64,000 nt of DNA from Nilaparvata lugens. Lineage: Eukaryota; Arthropoda; Insecta; Hemiptera; Delphacidae. Made by a program: the position numbers and the translations under genes. The stretch covers positions 4,382,162 to 4,446,161 of the forward strand of contig NC_052518.1 in NCBI RefSeq assembly GCF_014356525.2, read 5' to 3'. The notes below the pieces were generated by a model that saw only the letters and a program-made list of their open reading frames with translations, had not been told where the DNA came from and did no database searches. This document shows, piece by piece, positions 1 to 10,666 of this stretch; the first letter of the stretch is position 1; every line of letters starts with the position of its first letter.

Positions 1-80
1 TTAACATTTCAAAAAGGTGACATCAGATACTTGTGGATGAGAAACTGCGTGAGGTCTTCTGTTCACAGAACTACTAGTAT
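1..80 (-). mobile_element. Family C fragment
   Basis: This stretch matches 15563-15640 and 23761-23813 over a shared string (ggtgacatcagatacttgtg, then gaggtctactgttcacagaac). Relative to the longer copies at 6638 and 61368 it is inverted. Only the end of the element is present, because the window begins inside it. No coding potential is seen. Confidence 0.5.
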
Positions 81-138
81 ATACTCAACTAAAGCCTTAG
101 AAGTTGTTCTTGATACCTGACTTCATTCTAAGACTATA

Positions 139-385
139 GCCCGGTTGCACAAGAGCCGGTTAAATTTCTACCGTGATTAATTCCACGAGAACCAATCAGA
201 GATACCGTATTATCAAAAAGGCCTACTCTGATTGGTTCTCATGAAATTAATCACGGTTAAATTTCTACCGTGATTAATTCCACGAGAACCAATTAGAGAT
301 ACCGTCTTATCAAAAAGGTCTACTCTGATTGGTTCTCATGAAATTAATCACGGTTAAAATTCAACCAGCTTTTGTGCAACCGGGC
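139..385. mobile_element. Foldback MITE with duplicated core
   Basis: The ends are inverted repeats (GCCCGGTTGCACAA on the left, TTGTGCAACCGGGC on the right), and the arms continue inward, so the whole unit can fold on itself. A second copy lies at 2140-2285. Compared with that copy, the inner part here (tctaccgtgattaattccac through attaatcacgg) is present twice in tandem, which explains the extra ~100 bp. It is non-coding and non-autonomous; the transposase source is unknown. Confidence 0.8.
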
Positions 386-1338
386 CTAGGATACATATTT
401 CCTAGCAATATGACACATAGGTAATTTAATACTCATCTCTAGGCTGACACATAACTAAATACTCAATAACCTAGCAGCTTGAGCCATGAATCATCTCCAA
501 ACTAAACCATGGAGTAAAGATACTGCCTATTCATTTGTCTCTGTCTCTGACTATACTCCACTCAAGTCTTGCAATTTGATACATCGGTTTCCAAGAGAAA
601 ATCTTTCAAGAATAGCTCTTGCAACTTGATACAGGATTCCATGAGGATTTGTTCAAGAATGGACGTTGTAGAGAAAAAGCCGAGATTGCTATTTGTTCTG
701 GTCAATATAACGACAGGACCAGTTGACATGTGGGTGACATGTAGTCGGCTACGGGGGGGGGTAAATTGGGTAGGGGGGGGGGTTGTGGTAGCTGCATGCG
801 GGTCCAACAATGATGGCTACTCCTATATTGGTGATCACCTCAACCCGGGTGTACCATCATCCCATTTCGATTGCAATTTCAAAACCAAAACAATATGGAC
901 ATGCAAATCCTGGGCCACACCCTCCTCACTCTGGTCGGTCCTCTTTAAATAACCACACCTCTCCTCACTAATGAATAGAATCGATCCTCGATCCTCCCTT
1001 GCATGTAGCTGATCAATTATAATACATTTAACACGCGCTCTACATAGTCATTGGTGCATAGATTAATTTCGAATTAAACAGGTTCCTGTATACCAATTTC
1101 TAAATACAATTACATTATTATCAAGCTACCTGAGTTCCAATTTTGGTTCAGTCTATCCCGATTTCTAATTTAGGTACAATCTATCCAGTTCTATTCAAAT
1201 ACAGAAGTGTCTGTGTTCATCTGTATTTGTATTCCTCGTTCAAATTGGAAGGCAATTTTGAATTGGGTTTAAAGTGGCAGATGAAGTGGCAGATCAATCG
1301 AATAGGATGTGAGATTTAAAGTTGGTCTGTTCATTATA
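386..1338. other. No gene seen; G-run tract inside
   Basis: Unassigned AT-rich DNA. Two G homopolymer runs lie near 751 and 773. An open frame across 569-952 is interrupted by no stop, but its product is low-complexity around the G runs and resembles nothing I know. Confidence 0.4.
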
Positions 1339-1954
1339 AAGGCTGTGCAAAGGCTGAAAATTAACTTTCTACTGGTGACATTTTTCTAAGTTTTTCGATT
1401 TGTATATCATCAAGCTATCAAATCTCAGGCAAACATTTTTTTTCGATCATTACTTTTTGAGATATGAGCGTCTAAAGTTTAAATTTTTGGGACAGAGTAT
1501 TTCAAATTCGGTATAAAATAATTCCATGAGATTTACATGAAAGATTCTTATGATATTGATGATCTATTAAAACAAAAATTCTCTGAAAAAATCAATTTTT
1601 GAGAAAGTTATTAGATTTACTAACAATGACCAAAAATAACTTTCAGTTGAGTTATTTTTGGTAAATTGAATAACTTTTTCAAAGATTGATATTTTTAGAG
1701 GATTATAGATTCACTAGATCAAAAATACCATAAAGAATCTATCCTCTGAATCTCATGGATTTATCTCTTACCGAATTTGAAATTTTCTGTCCCAAAAATT
1801 CAAACTCTAGGCGCTCATATCTCAAAAAGTAATGATCAGAAAAAATGTTTTCCTGAGAAAACTTTTCAACTTTGATAGGATGATGATATACAAATCGAAA
1901 AAGTTTGAAAAATATCACCAGTATATAGTTGATTTTAAGCCTTTGCACAGCCTT
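1339..1954. mobile_element. Long foldback element (AAGGCTGTGCAAAGGCT ends)
   Basis: The left end AAGGCTGTGCAAAGGCT is the reverse complement of the right end AGCCTTTGCACAGCCTT. The inverted similarity continues through the arms (for example gatatgagcg near 1461 against cgctcatatc near 1812) to a centre near 1646, giving arms of about 300 bp. A second copy of nearly equal length lies at 51029-51643. Short frames on both strands are by-products of the inverted arms. Confidence 0.85.
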
Positions 1955-2139
1955 AATATGCTGTGTTTATTGCTTTTAAATTGGGTGTATACTCCAAACT
2001 GTTATATTGTGTTTAGTTTTGGTCTTTGCTTTTTACATGTAAGATTTGTAGGTCGGTATGTTTATTAACCTGTTTATCATAAAGAACCTGAGTTGAGGGA
2101 TGTCATTGTTGTTGAATCTGTAGTATTCAGAATATAAGT

Positions 2140-2285
2140 GCCTGTTGCACAACAGCCGGTTAAATTTTAACCGTGATTAATTCCACGCGAACCAATCAGA
2201 GAAGCCTCTTTTCAAAAAGGCCTTCTGATTGGTTCTCGTGAAATTAATCACAGTTGAAATTTAACCGGCTGTTGAACAACCGGGC
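2140..2285. mobile_element. Foldback MITE, simple copy
   Basis: Same family as 139-385. Arms of about 65 bp (gttgcacaacagccggttaa against ttaaccggctgttgaacaac) surround a short centre (cttttcaaaaagg). One outer end has a mutation (GCCTG for GCCCGG). It carries no coding sequence. Confidence 0.8.
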
Positions 2286-2877
2286 CTGAATCTTGCAATT
2301 TACAATCTGCCGTTGTCCGTTTTCACGCCGATATTTCACCGACACGATACGACAGGACAGAATTTACTCTGATGGACTGTGAGTCCATCCATCACTGATC
2401 AAATTTGGAAACTATAACTTACTGTCAATTATATTCGAGGAGTGATGATTTGTCATTGAGATTAGTGATTTTTTTTCGAGAAAGTATCATTTCAATTTGA
2501 GATGATAATGAGATTTGTAATATGAGGAAATGTCAGTTGTAACTATTTAGGGATCAAACTGATGACCCAGCTGCTCTTCTTCACTAATTATTGGAATAAT
2601 ATAAATATGAGTATTTATGAGTGTCCAAGAAATCTCATAATGGAGGATTGAAATATGACTTGCTCTCACTCGTTATTAAGGGATGAAACCTTATATATAT
2701 TGTCCATTTACACTCGAAAGTTCCAAACATGCTATGTAAAAAATAACAAATACGAGTAACTAATAGAAGGCTGCTTCGATCTCTAATTTTTTGTGTATAA
2801 AAGTAGTTCTAAACAAGGAAATGAACATTCAATGATTTTTTAAGCTCGTCTTATCTCATGAAAACTTTAATGATTAT

Positions 2878-3522
2878 AGTCAGGTCCAAGGTATTCGATC
2901 AACATTGGTGTTGTTATCCTTGTCTGTCATTCGACAAGCAGATAGCGCGATCCTTTTCTAGCTCCACAACGTTGCTAGATCGAGATTTAACGATGTAGAA
3001 ATATGATAAATTAACAAAATATTCAATCTCAGTCATGGACATGTATTATTTAATCATTGAAAAATATTTCCCATTCAAATAAAATTTAATTAATGGAAAA
3101 CATAGAAAATGCAAATCTCTCAGATTTGGTTTATATTCGGGCTATGTAGAGAGGTTGACCTAACAAGTGTTGTGCTATAATATGAGACGTTCCGCTACAA
3201 TACAGGGTGAGTTATCCACTGGAACATAAAATCTTACCTCCATTCTCAGATCAGAAAAATCACTCATCTTCAATGACTATAACTGAAGAATAGGGGGAAT
3301 TTTGCCAATGTGTGTGTTCCTCTCGTCAAGTACTATCATTTCTAAGAGTTTGAGTGATTTTAATTTTTGACCATTTTTGCAAAAATCCATGATGTTCAAA
3401 CAAGAATAAACATTTAATATTACACAGGATATTCCGGTATCAGCTATCCTCTATAGGAGGCAGAGAGTCGGTAACGCTGTTCTCTTATCATTCTTCACTG
3501 CCATTATAGCGTGGACCTCATC
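2878..3522. mobile_element. Family B MITE with nested family J insert
   Basis: The left end reads AGTCAGGTCCA and the right end is an inverted version (GTGGACCTCATC), so this is a terminal-inverted-repeat element. Shared internal blocks include ctatccttgtct, attcgacaa and gcagatagcg, seen in the copies at 4252, 9681, 31706, 42466 and 50727. The internal sequence is interrupted from about 3095 to 3393 by a block also found at 45276-45780. No transposase is encoded. Confidence 0.7.
3095..3393. mobile_element. Family J insert inside a family B MITE
   Basis: About 300 bp containing gggctatgtagagaggttga and tacaatacagggtgagttat, matching two tandem units at 45276-45780. The flanking B sequence resumes afterwards with ttcaaacaagaat, as in other B copies, so J entered B. 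I could not define inverted termini, and its class is unknown. Confidence 0.55.
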
Positions 3523-3782
3523 ATAGCTCAAGGTATGTCATGATAGAAAATCGTTCTCCACATTGAGCTTGTTGCTGTAATTACTTTTCAAATAAAGTGA
3601 ACTTTGAATCTTTTCACAACGAGTTCTGTAGCTGGTTCCATTATAGATTCAAATAAAACTTTCTTTATTACAATTTAAAAAAAGTGAATGATTCATCTCA
3701 AATGCATACCACTTCTTCCAAGTTTCTCAATTTAATGAGTTTTTCAAGTTTTCTTTTCATGAAAGCTCGTTCCACAGGTATT

Positions 3783-3838
3783 GGAGATAATGTGCAGTGC
3801 ATGATATTGAGGAGATAATGTGCAGTGCATGATATTGA
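3783..3838 (+). repeat. 28-bp tandem duplication
   Basis: Two consecutive identical 28-bp units beginning ggagataatgtgcagtgcat at 3783 and 3811. Confidence 0.9.
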
Positions 3839-4251
3839 GGAAATAAAAGCAGAAGCTCCTTAATCAAAGAGCTGTCTTCATTGAGAAGGTTTAATCCCTC
3901 GCAGCATGCTTCTCTCAGTCACTTATTGCGTCTTCCAAACAAAAAGCGTATGTGGTGATACGGTGTAATTAATACTCAAAGTTTCTCTGATGATAAAGCT
4001 ACTTTAATAATGTGGAGTGCCTCGTTAGAATTGTTCTAATGCTATAATTCACACCTACTCAATTCCTCTTCTCTTAATAATTTCAAGACAACAAATTCCG
4101 TCAAATTACAGATCTCCTTAGTTCTGCCTCATCATCCGGAAATCTTTAATTACTTAAGAACTTCAATACTGTTATACTTGAAACTTTATATTGCTCATTT
4201 TTGTACTGCAAAGGCACATGAATTTTTCTGAATATCACAAGGTACACTACT

Positions 4252-4814
4252 AAGTCCACGTTATTATGGGAGTATTTGATTATAATTGGTGTTGCTATCC
4301 TTGTCTATCATCCTTGTATCATCTTTCTATCATCTTCATATAGTAAGATCCATTTTATAATGGCAGTATTTGATTAACATTGGTGTTGCTATCCTTTTCT
4401 ATCATCTTCCTTTAGTGAGATCCATGTTATAATGGCAGTATTTTTGATTAATGTTGGGGTTGCTATCCTTGTCTATCATCCTCATATCATCTTCGTAAGT
4501 GAGGTCCACGTTATAATGACAGTATTTGATTTAGATTGGTAGTGCTATCCTTCTTTATCATTCGACAAAGCAGATAGTGCTATCCTTTTCCACCTCCGCA
4601 AACGTAGCCAGATCGTTTTTCAACAATGTAGAAATATGATTGATTCACAAAATATTGAATCTCAATTATGGAAATTTATTATTTAATCTTACATTTTGTG
4701 TTGTGTGTGATTTTGTGGTACAATATCCATTTGTATTGTCATTTTATTATATAATCATTGGAAAATATATTTTCTTGAATGAAATATAATTGATTATTCT
4801 AAACAAGAATGGAC
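4252..4814 (+). mobile_element. Family B MITE with fourfold end
   Basis: The B terminus (gtccacgttataatggcagt followed by ttggtgttgctatcc) occurs four times in a row, starting near 4254, 4347, 4418 and 4502, before the normal interior (gacaaagcagatagtgc) begins. The interior continues to about 4814 (aaacaagaatgg), after which no clear right terminus is seen. Each end repeat is about 75-90 bp. Non-coding. Confidence 0.7.
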
Positions 4815-5256
4815 TGTCGTCATTAAAAAGCACTTGGAGAGTTGAACATGGTAAGGTGGCTTTGTGAAATCCCCATGATGCTAATCGAATGAGTGGAGTA
4901 ATCCATTGAGCCCAACAATCAGAGCAATGGCACTTCCCCCACGAGTAAGCGGCCGACCCATATAAAACATATTATTTTGAAACACATGCACCGATGGTCA
5001 AGCACGTACAAAGATTATAAAAATGTGGACTATCGCAAATGTTCATGTGCTCTAGCCGCGGCGTTGCTCAGAAGTCTGTCCTTATAGCCTGGTTTTTACA
5101 AGTAGACTTAGTGGTCGAGTAACTGGCATACTAACTCTACCGAGCTAACTCTACTCTACTTACTTGGTCGAGTAACTATTCACACTACAATTGAGAATAG
5201 TAGAGAAGGTGTGTTCTCTAGTGAACAGAGCCAACCTAAAAATGTCAATACTTTTT
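4815..5256. other. No gene seen
   Basis: Unassigned sequence. Part of it (5085-5235) is rich in ctctact and gtcgagtaact strings, also seen near 6535, 7350 and 8245. It holds nothing that looks coding. Confidence 0.35.
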
Positions 5257-5274
5257 AATAAATCAACACTTTTT

Positions 5275-5438
5275 ACTTTCCTTGCCCTATTACCATAGGT
5301 AAGGAAAGTATTGCTTTCCGAAAAAAATTAAGGTAACCCAATTTCTTAATTTCTATACGTTTCAAGGTCCCCTGAGTCCAAAAAAGTGATTTTTGGGAAT
5401 TGGTCTGTATATATATATACATATCGTCTGTATATACG

Positions 5439-5530
<92 letters not shown>

Positions 5531-5672
5531 ATGTGTGTGTGTGTGTGTGGTGTGTGTGTGTGTGGTGTGGTGTGTGTGTGTGTGTGTGTGGTGTGTGTGT
5601 GTGTGTGGTGTGGTGTGTGTGTGTGTGGTGTGTGTGTGGTGTTGTGTGTGTGTGTGTGTGTGTGTGTTGTGG

Positions 5673-5703
<31 letters not shown>

Positions 5704-5744
5704 TGGTGTGGTGTGTGTGTGTGTGGTGTGTGTGTGTTGTGTGT

Positions 5745-5793
<49 letters not shown>

Positions 5794-5800
5794 TGTGGTG

Positions 5801-5831
<31 letters not shown>

Positions 5832-5834
5832 TGT

Positions 5835-5866
<32 letters not shown>

Positions 5867-6466
5867 AGTGTATGTGCGTCTGTGTACACGATATCTCATC
5901 TCCCAATTAACGGAATGACTTGAAATTTGGAACTTAAGGTCCTTTCACTATAAGGATCCGACACGCGAAAATGTTGTCAAAAACAGGGTTTTTCGTGATT
6001 TTCTCGGAAACGGCTCCAACGATTTTGATCAAATTCATACCTAAAATAGTCATCGATAAGCTCTATCAACTGCCACAAGTCCCATATCTGTAAAAATTTC
6101 AGGAGCTCCACCCCATCAATGCAGATAGATTCCCAATTATCAGGCTTCAGATACAATTGAAACAAAAAAAAATCAAGTGGAGTAGATTGAGCATGAAAAT
6201 CTCTACAATTAATGTTCAGTAACATTTTCACCTAAAATTGGAAATAAGCTTTAAATTCGAGAAAATGTGATTATTCAATTGCAAATTATTGTTGATTCTA
6301 TTAAATCATTCACTATGAAGAGATAGCAGACCTCATGTGTGTCTCCAGGGTTATTGCCCTGTCACCAGCTGGCTCAAATCTTTGAATTGAGATGCGCGAG
6401 AACACTAGCGTCAGGTGATAAATTTTCATAATGGCAAGGAAAGTTGTGTGAGTGCGCCACACCAGA
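5275..6466 (+). mobile_element. Family A element, largest-microsatellite copy
   Basis: Begins ACTTTCCTTGCCC, which with TAAGGAAAGT 26 bp further on makes a terminal hairpin, and ends with GGCAAGGAAAGTTGTGTGAG then CACACCAGA. ACTTTCCTTGCC is therefore present in inverted form near both ends. The (TA)n(TG)n tract at 5411-5864 sits between ggtctgt and acacgata, the same place as the CA/TG tract in the other six copies. Both flanks are T tracts. The same flanking DNA without the element occurs at 7279-7462. These traits recall the non-coding Helitron2/Helentron-derived elements of insects, but no Rep/helicase sequence is present to prove it. Confidence 0.75.
5411..5864 (+). repeat. Compound (TA)n-(TG)n microsatellite
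   Basis: About 100 bp of almost pure TA is followed from 5509 by about 355 bp of TG, broken at irregular intervals by GGTG or GTTG steps. Long frames on both strands here encode only Cys-Val or Thr-His repeats and are artefacts. Confidence 0.97.
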
Positions 6467-6471
6467 TTTTT

Positions 6472-6637
6472 AATAAAAGTTTATGAATTATTACTTCTAA
6501 ATAAATAACAATACTTCTTTAACTTGATAGCCTACGACACGACTGTACTCTACTAGCTTGAGACTGTTTCCATTAGCATAGCATTGGTAGAGTAGAGTGA
6601 GAAGCGGTGGTGGGGGAAGGCAAGTGGTAGAGTACTA
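6472..6637 (+). repeat. Direct duplication, copy 1 (right part)
   Basis: Sequence from aataaaagtttatgaatt to gtggtagagtacta repeats at 7291-7462. The left part of this copy (aataaatcaacac) is at 5257-5274, on the other side of the family A insert. It contains gaagcggtggtgggggaag, identical in both copies. Confidence 0.8.
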
Positions 6638-7278
6638 GTAGTTCTGTGAACAGTAGACCTCGCGCTCAGTAAGTTACATTGACCTGTTGTTATGTTTTCT
6701 CAACAAATTATTCAATAATTTATCAATTTAAAATGTCTAGATAAAATCCTGAATAAACATAGAGCTTTCTGTCCTATCGTACCGTGACGTGTCGTCCCGG
6801 AATGTGAGTGTGAGCGCTGTTATCAGGTCTGGCTGCAAATGTCTACAACGTTGATGGAAAGATACATTTTTAAGATGTTCAATGTTTTTGAACGGGTAGT
6901 ATTATAGTCAACTGTCTACTAACGTTGATGGAAAGATACATTTTCAAGATGTTCGATGTTTTTGAACGGGTAGTATTATAGTCCAGTAGACAGCTGATTT
7001 ATGATGAATAATTCCAAGGTACCTAGAATAATTCTATAGTCTACTTTTTACGGTAATATTGGCGTATGAAGGAGGCTCCTTTTTCCTTTTATATTATCCT
7101 TGAAAGGCAAAATTTCCAAAAAACCTTGTATATACGTCGACGCGCAATTTAAAAAGGAACATACCTGTCAAATTTCATGAAAATCTATTACTGCGTATCG
7201 CCGTAAAAGCGCAACATATAAACATTAAGAGAAATGCCAAACCATCGACTTGAATCTTAGACCTCACTTCGCTCGGTC
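6638..7278 (+). mobile_element. Family C element
   Basis: Starts with gtagttctgtgaacagtaga and ends with cctcacttcgctcggtc. A closely matching copy with the same two ends is at 61368-62183; partial inverted copies lie at 14224-14505 and 23488-23813. Internal markers are ttgaacgggtagtattatag, gtcgacgcg and cgtaaaagcgcaac. A 74-bp tandem duplication (6847, 6921) is present here but single in the 61-kb copy. No protein is encoded; the class is unresolved. Confidence 0.65.
6847..6994 (+). repeat. 74-bp tandem duplication in family C
   Basis: aacgttgatggaaagataca begins at 6847 and again at 6921, followed by the same aagatgttc and gaacgggtagtattatagtc strings. The two units differ at only a few positions. 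Confidence 0.85.
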
Positions 7279-7462
7279 AATAAATCAACACTTTTTGATA
7301 AAAGTTAATAAATTAATACTTCTAAATAAATAACAATATTTCTTAAAATTGATAGCCTACGGCACGACTCTATTCTACTAGCTCGAGACTGTTGTCATTA
7401 GCATAGTAGTGGTAGAGTATAGTGAGAAGCGGTGGTGGGGGAAGACAAGTGGTAGAGTACTA
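7279..7462 (+). repeat. Direct duplication, copy 2 (empty site for family A)
   Basis: Contains caacactttttgataaaag, the sequence that flanks the family A copy at 5275-6466 but here uninterrupted. It then matches 6472-6637 up to gtggtagagtacta. It therefore shows the insertion site before family A entered. Confidence 0.8.
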
Positions 7463-7570
7463 TCCCACTGTGCCACACCACTCTTCATATTATTATGTAT
7501 ATAATTTCTGTATTATTATACATTATATTCTGTATTATTAGTTCTTTTATGCTACTTATAATTTCTGATG

Positions 7571-8052
7571 TAAAATATTTTTCGCCACACTGCACAGAAA
7601 GCAGCTGTTTTCCAGTCCCTACGTAGATCTGAAAGACCTTGTTTGCAGACGACGTCAGAAAAGGGTTTCTTTTCTGGTCTAGGCCAGAAAGTTGTCTCTT
7701 TCCAGCCGCTCATGGAAGTAGTTAATAAGTCATCCGCTAGATCGGGCGAGTGTCCACTTTCATCATCAGCTGAAGTCGCCATGATTTCAGTTCCAGTTTC
7801 GAATCAAACTAATTCGCTTCGCAACCAGTTTTATTCAATTATTTATTGTTGATTAGTGCATTCCGAATTTTCAGAAATGCTTGAAGATGACTGTGGTATT
7901 CAAAGTGAAATTTTAAAAGAATCTGAAATCCTGACTGCAAATCTTCTACCACTAAAATCAAGAGATAGGTACGATAGCTTAACGAGTATTCTTTATTTTG
8001 TATTCTTTATTTATTTTGTCAGCAATACCTGTAGTGTGGCGAAAAATATCGT
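7571..8052. mobile_element. Family D element
   Basis: The left end TATTTTTCGCCACACTGCAC is matched by an inverted right end (GTAGTGTGGCGAAAAATATC) at 8033-8052. The left 100 bp (ctgttttccagtccctac, gatctgaaagac) recur at 53975 and, inverted, at 13287. The interior 7740-8030 is not shared with the other copies. It includes a short frame at 7856-8000 whose product contains LLPLKSRDRY. The hairpin unit at 8050-8182 directly follows. Confidence 0.65.
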
Positions 8053-8182
8053 TCGCACCACGGGCAAAAATGTTTTTCCAGCTCTCAATCTTTTCTAGTC
8101 CTCGGCCTACGGCCTCGGACTTGAAAACCGATTTCAAGCCGGAAAAGTCTCATTTTCGGCCCTAGGTGCGAAATATACTATT
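8050..8182. mobile_element. Hairpin module attached to family D
   Basis: Diverged arms TTCGCACCACGGGCAAAAAT and the inverse of CATTTTCGGCCCTAGGTGCG surround a GC-rich core (CCTCGGCCTACGGCCTCGG). The same module adjoins family D ends at 54440-54562 and, inverted, at 58484-58625. Non-coding. Confidence 0.7.
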
Positions 8183-8451
8183 GATGTGCAATGTGTCTGT
8201 CTAGATTTAGCACAAAATAAAAACAAACAATCAATCAAGCTCTACTCTGCTAAAAACTAGTACTCTACTCTACCATGAACGTTTTCATTGGGAGAGTTCA
8301 CAAGATAGTCAGTACTTGCCCAGGGAACTCTACTAATGGAAACCAAGCTTCACTGGTAGTCACTAGAATAACTGCCACCATTGTAACACTCTGCATGATA
8401 TTGCAATAACTGCAACGCTACTCAAAATACTGAGATGTTTGATTCGATTGA
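8183..8451. other. No gene seen
   Basis: Unassigned sequence with actctactctacc strings resembling 5085-5235. A short run aataaaaacaaacaatcaat near 8216 may be the decayed tail of a retrotransposon. Confidence 0.3.
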
Positions 8452-9345
8452 GAATTTATTTATTTTTATTTCATCCACTGACCTCCTATAAAAGGGGTAT
8501 TTGGACTTGTCAATGTCGTAAGTCAATAAAATACAGAACATAAATACATAAATGATAAGTCAATATATTTTTTTTTCTCTCCAAACCTTATCTCGACGCT
8601 CGTAGTTTAGAACATAAATAGGTACATGAAAAGTCAATACATTTTTTTTTTCTATTCTCTCTAAACCCCATTTTGACGCTCGTAGTACTCTCTGAACTCT
8701 TCATTTGAGTACGCGCATATGGACAGCAGCTCCTTCTTTAATTGATCTCTGAATTTTGTACCAGTCATTTCTTTTATATGAGCTGGCAATAAATTATACA
8801 ACCGAATACCAGAACTCCTAACATACATGGTTGTCTGGTGTGTGTCGTCTCTTAGGTTGTTCCTATATCTTGTAGGGTATTGATGGAATGTTCCGCCTGT
8901 ATTAAATTCATGTAGATTTTTCTTAATGAAGCAAATTGTTTCGAAAATATATAGGCTTGGGAATGGGAGAATTGGAAGTTTTTTGAAAAGGGGGCGACAA
9001 CTTGTTCGAATTGATTCTCCCATCATCACTCTCAATGCCCACTTCTGCATTCTGAACACCTCAACTACGCAACTTGAATTTCCCCAAAAAGTAATGCCGT
9101 AGGTCAGGTGTGAGTGAAACAGTGCAAAATAAACCTTCTTTAATAAACACTTTTATAAACAGTTCTAAGAGCCCTGGAGTCCAATATAGCTTTCAAATTT
9201 CTCAGTACGAAAATTGCTGAGTTCAGTTTGTTTTTGAGGTATTCTTGGTGAGGTCTCCAAGAAAGGTCAGAGTCAATCACCACTCCAAGAACTTTTATAT
9301 CATTCACGGATTCTATTTCATAGTCTCTGATACCTAAATTAATGA
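8452..9345 (-). pseudogene. Non-LTR retrotransposon, RT C-terminal end
   Basis: Read on the minus strand, 9059-8661 encodes about 132 residues typical of the end of a CR1/Jockey-type ORF2 (FRMQKWALRVMMG, SCRPLFKKLPILPFPSLYIF, YNLLPAHIKE). Upstream, in another frame, 9335-9130 encodes VLGVVIDSDLSWRPHQEYL and LRNLKAI, the usual region after the RT domain, and then hits a stop and a frameshift near 9130. The catalytic RT core is missing, so this is a 5'-truncated dead copy. A TTTATTTATTTTTATTT run near 8456 is the likely 3' tail. Confidence 0.8.
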
Positions 9346-9499
9346 CTGTTCAATTAAATTAAATTAAATTAATGAATAATGACTGTTCCCAGAAGATTAA
9401 AAGAGGAACGAGGATACTATGTCGCTGAAAGCGATCGTGAGGAATGGCTGTTTACAAAAGGCAGAAGAACAAGAGTTAGGATTGAAATAGTTATTTGTG

Positions 9500-9640
9500 C
9501 ATCTAGAGTGAAACTTTTCCTTGCTGAAGGGAATGCATGTCGTATCCAAGAGCGACAATTCCCCTTAGGGAAAACAATACTCCGGTCTCGAGAAGCACAC
9601 AACATTTTTCTTCCATCCACAAAAAAATTTATAGGAACAT
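9500..9640 (-). mobile_element. Family E right end, diverged
   Basis: The reverse complement resembles 15153-15300: cttccatcc with cacaacattttt, and gcatctagagtgaaa. It covers the right inverted repeat plus the hairpin module of family E. A 110-residue frame crossing it (9379-9711) is therefore not treated as a gene. Confidence 0.5.
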
Positions 9641-9680
9641 TATTTTTGAGTTTTCTTCTATTATTGTCCTTCGCTCCTAT

Positions 9681-9922
9681 AGTGAGGCTTCGTTATAATG
9701 ACAGTGTTTGATTAGCAATGGTATTGCTATCCTTGTCTATCATTCAACAAAGCGGATACCGCTATCTCTTTTCCGCTGTTGCCAGATCGCCTTTCAACAA
9801 TGCAGAATTAATAATTGATTAACAAAATATTTTATCTTTATTATGAAATTATTGGAAATATAATTTCTTGCCTAATAAAATATAATTGTTTTTTTTAACG
9901 AGAATGAACCGTTAATATTACA
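9681..9922 (+). mobile_element. Family B MITE, left portion
   Basis: Starts agtgaggcttcgttataatg and keeps tgctatccttgtctatcatt, acaaagcggata and gttgccagatcgc in family order. The right terminus is absent, and the sequence fades after aaatataattg. Confidence 0.7.
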
Positions 9923-9972
9923 TCAATAAGTTACTGAGTTACTTCTTCAAAACCCTTGGCTACTATTAAAAA

Positions 9973-10634
9973 TCTGGTGTGGCGCACTCACACAACTTTC
10001 CTTGCCATTATGAAAATTGATCACCTGACGCTAGTGTTCCCGCGCATTTCAATTAAAAGATTTGAGCCAGCTGGTGACAGGGCAATAACCCTGGAGACAC
10101 ACATGAGGTCTGTTATCTCTTCATAGTGAATGATTTAATAAAATCAACAATAATTTGCCATTGAATAATCACATTTTCTCGAATTTAAAGCTTATTTTCA
10201 ATTTTAGGTGAAAATGTTACTGAACATTAATTGTAGAGATTTTCATGCTCAATCTACTCCACTTGATTTTTTTTGTTTCAATTGTATCTGAAGCCTGATA
10301 ATTGGAAATCTATCTGCATTGATGGGGCGGAGTTCCTGAAATTTTTACAGATATGGGACTTGTGGCAGTTGATAGAGCTTATCGATGACTATTTTAGGTA
10401 TGAATTTGATCAAAATCGTTGGAGCCGTTTCCAAGAAAATCACGAAAAACCCTGTTTTTGACAACATTTTCGCCATTTTAGCCGCCATCTTGAATCGCAT
10501 CAGATCGAAATTGTTCGTGTCGGATACTTATATCGTAAGGACCTGAAGTTCCAAATTTCAAGTCATTCCGTTAATTGGGAGATGAGATATCGTGTACACA
10601 GACGCACATACACTCAAACACACACACACACACA

Positions 10635-10666
<32 letters not shown>

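Noticed and set aside
569..952. 127-residue frame
   Set aside because: Spans two G homopolymers, has no recognisable domain and is contradicted by a frame on the other strand.
5273..5923. Long frames of Thr-His or Cys-Val repeats on both strands
   Set aside because: They are translations of the (TA)n(TG)n microsatellite inside a family A element.
9379..9711. 110-residue frame that looks fairly charged and protein-like
   Set aside because: Most of it is an inverted, diverged end of family E, with a family B end at its 3' side.
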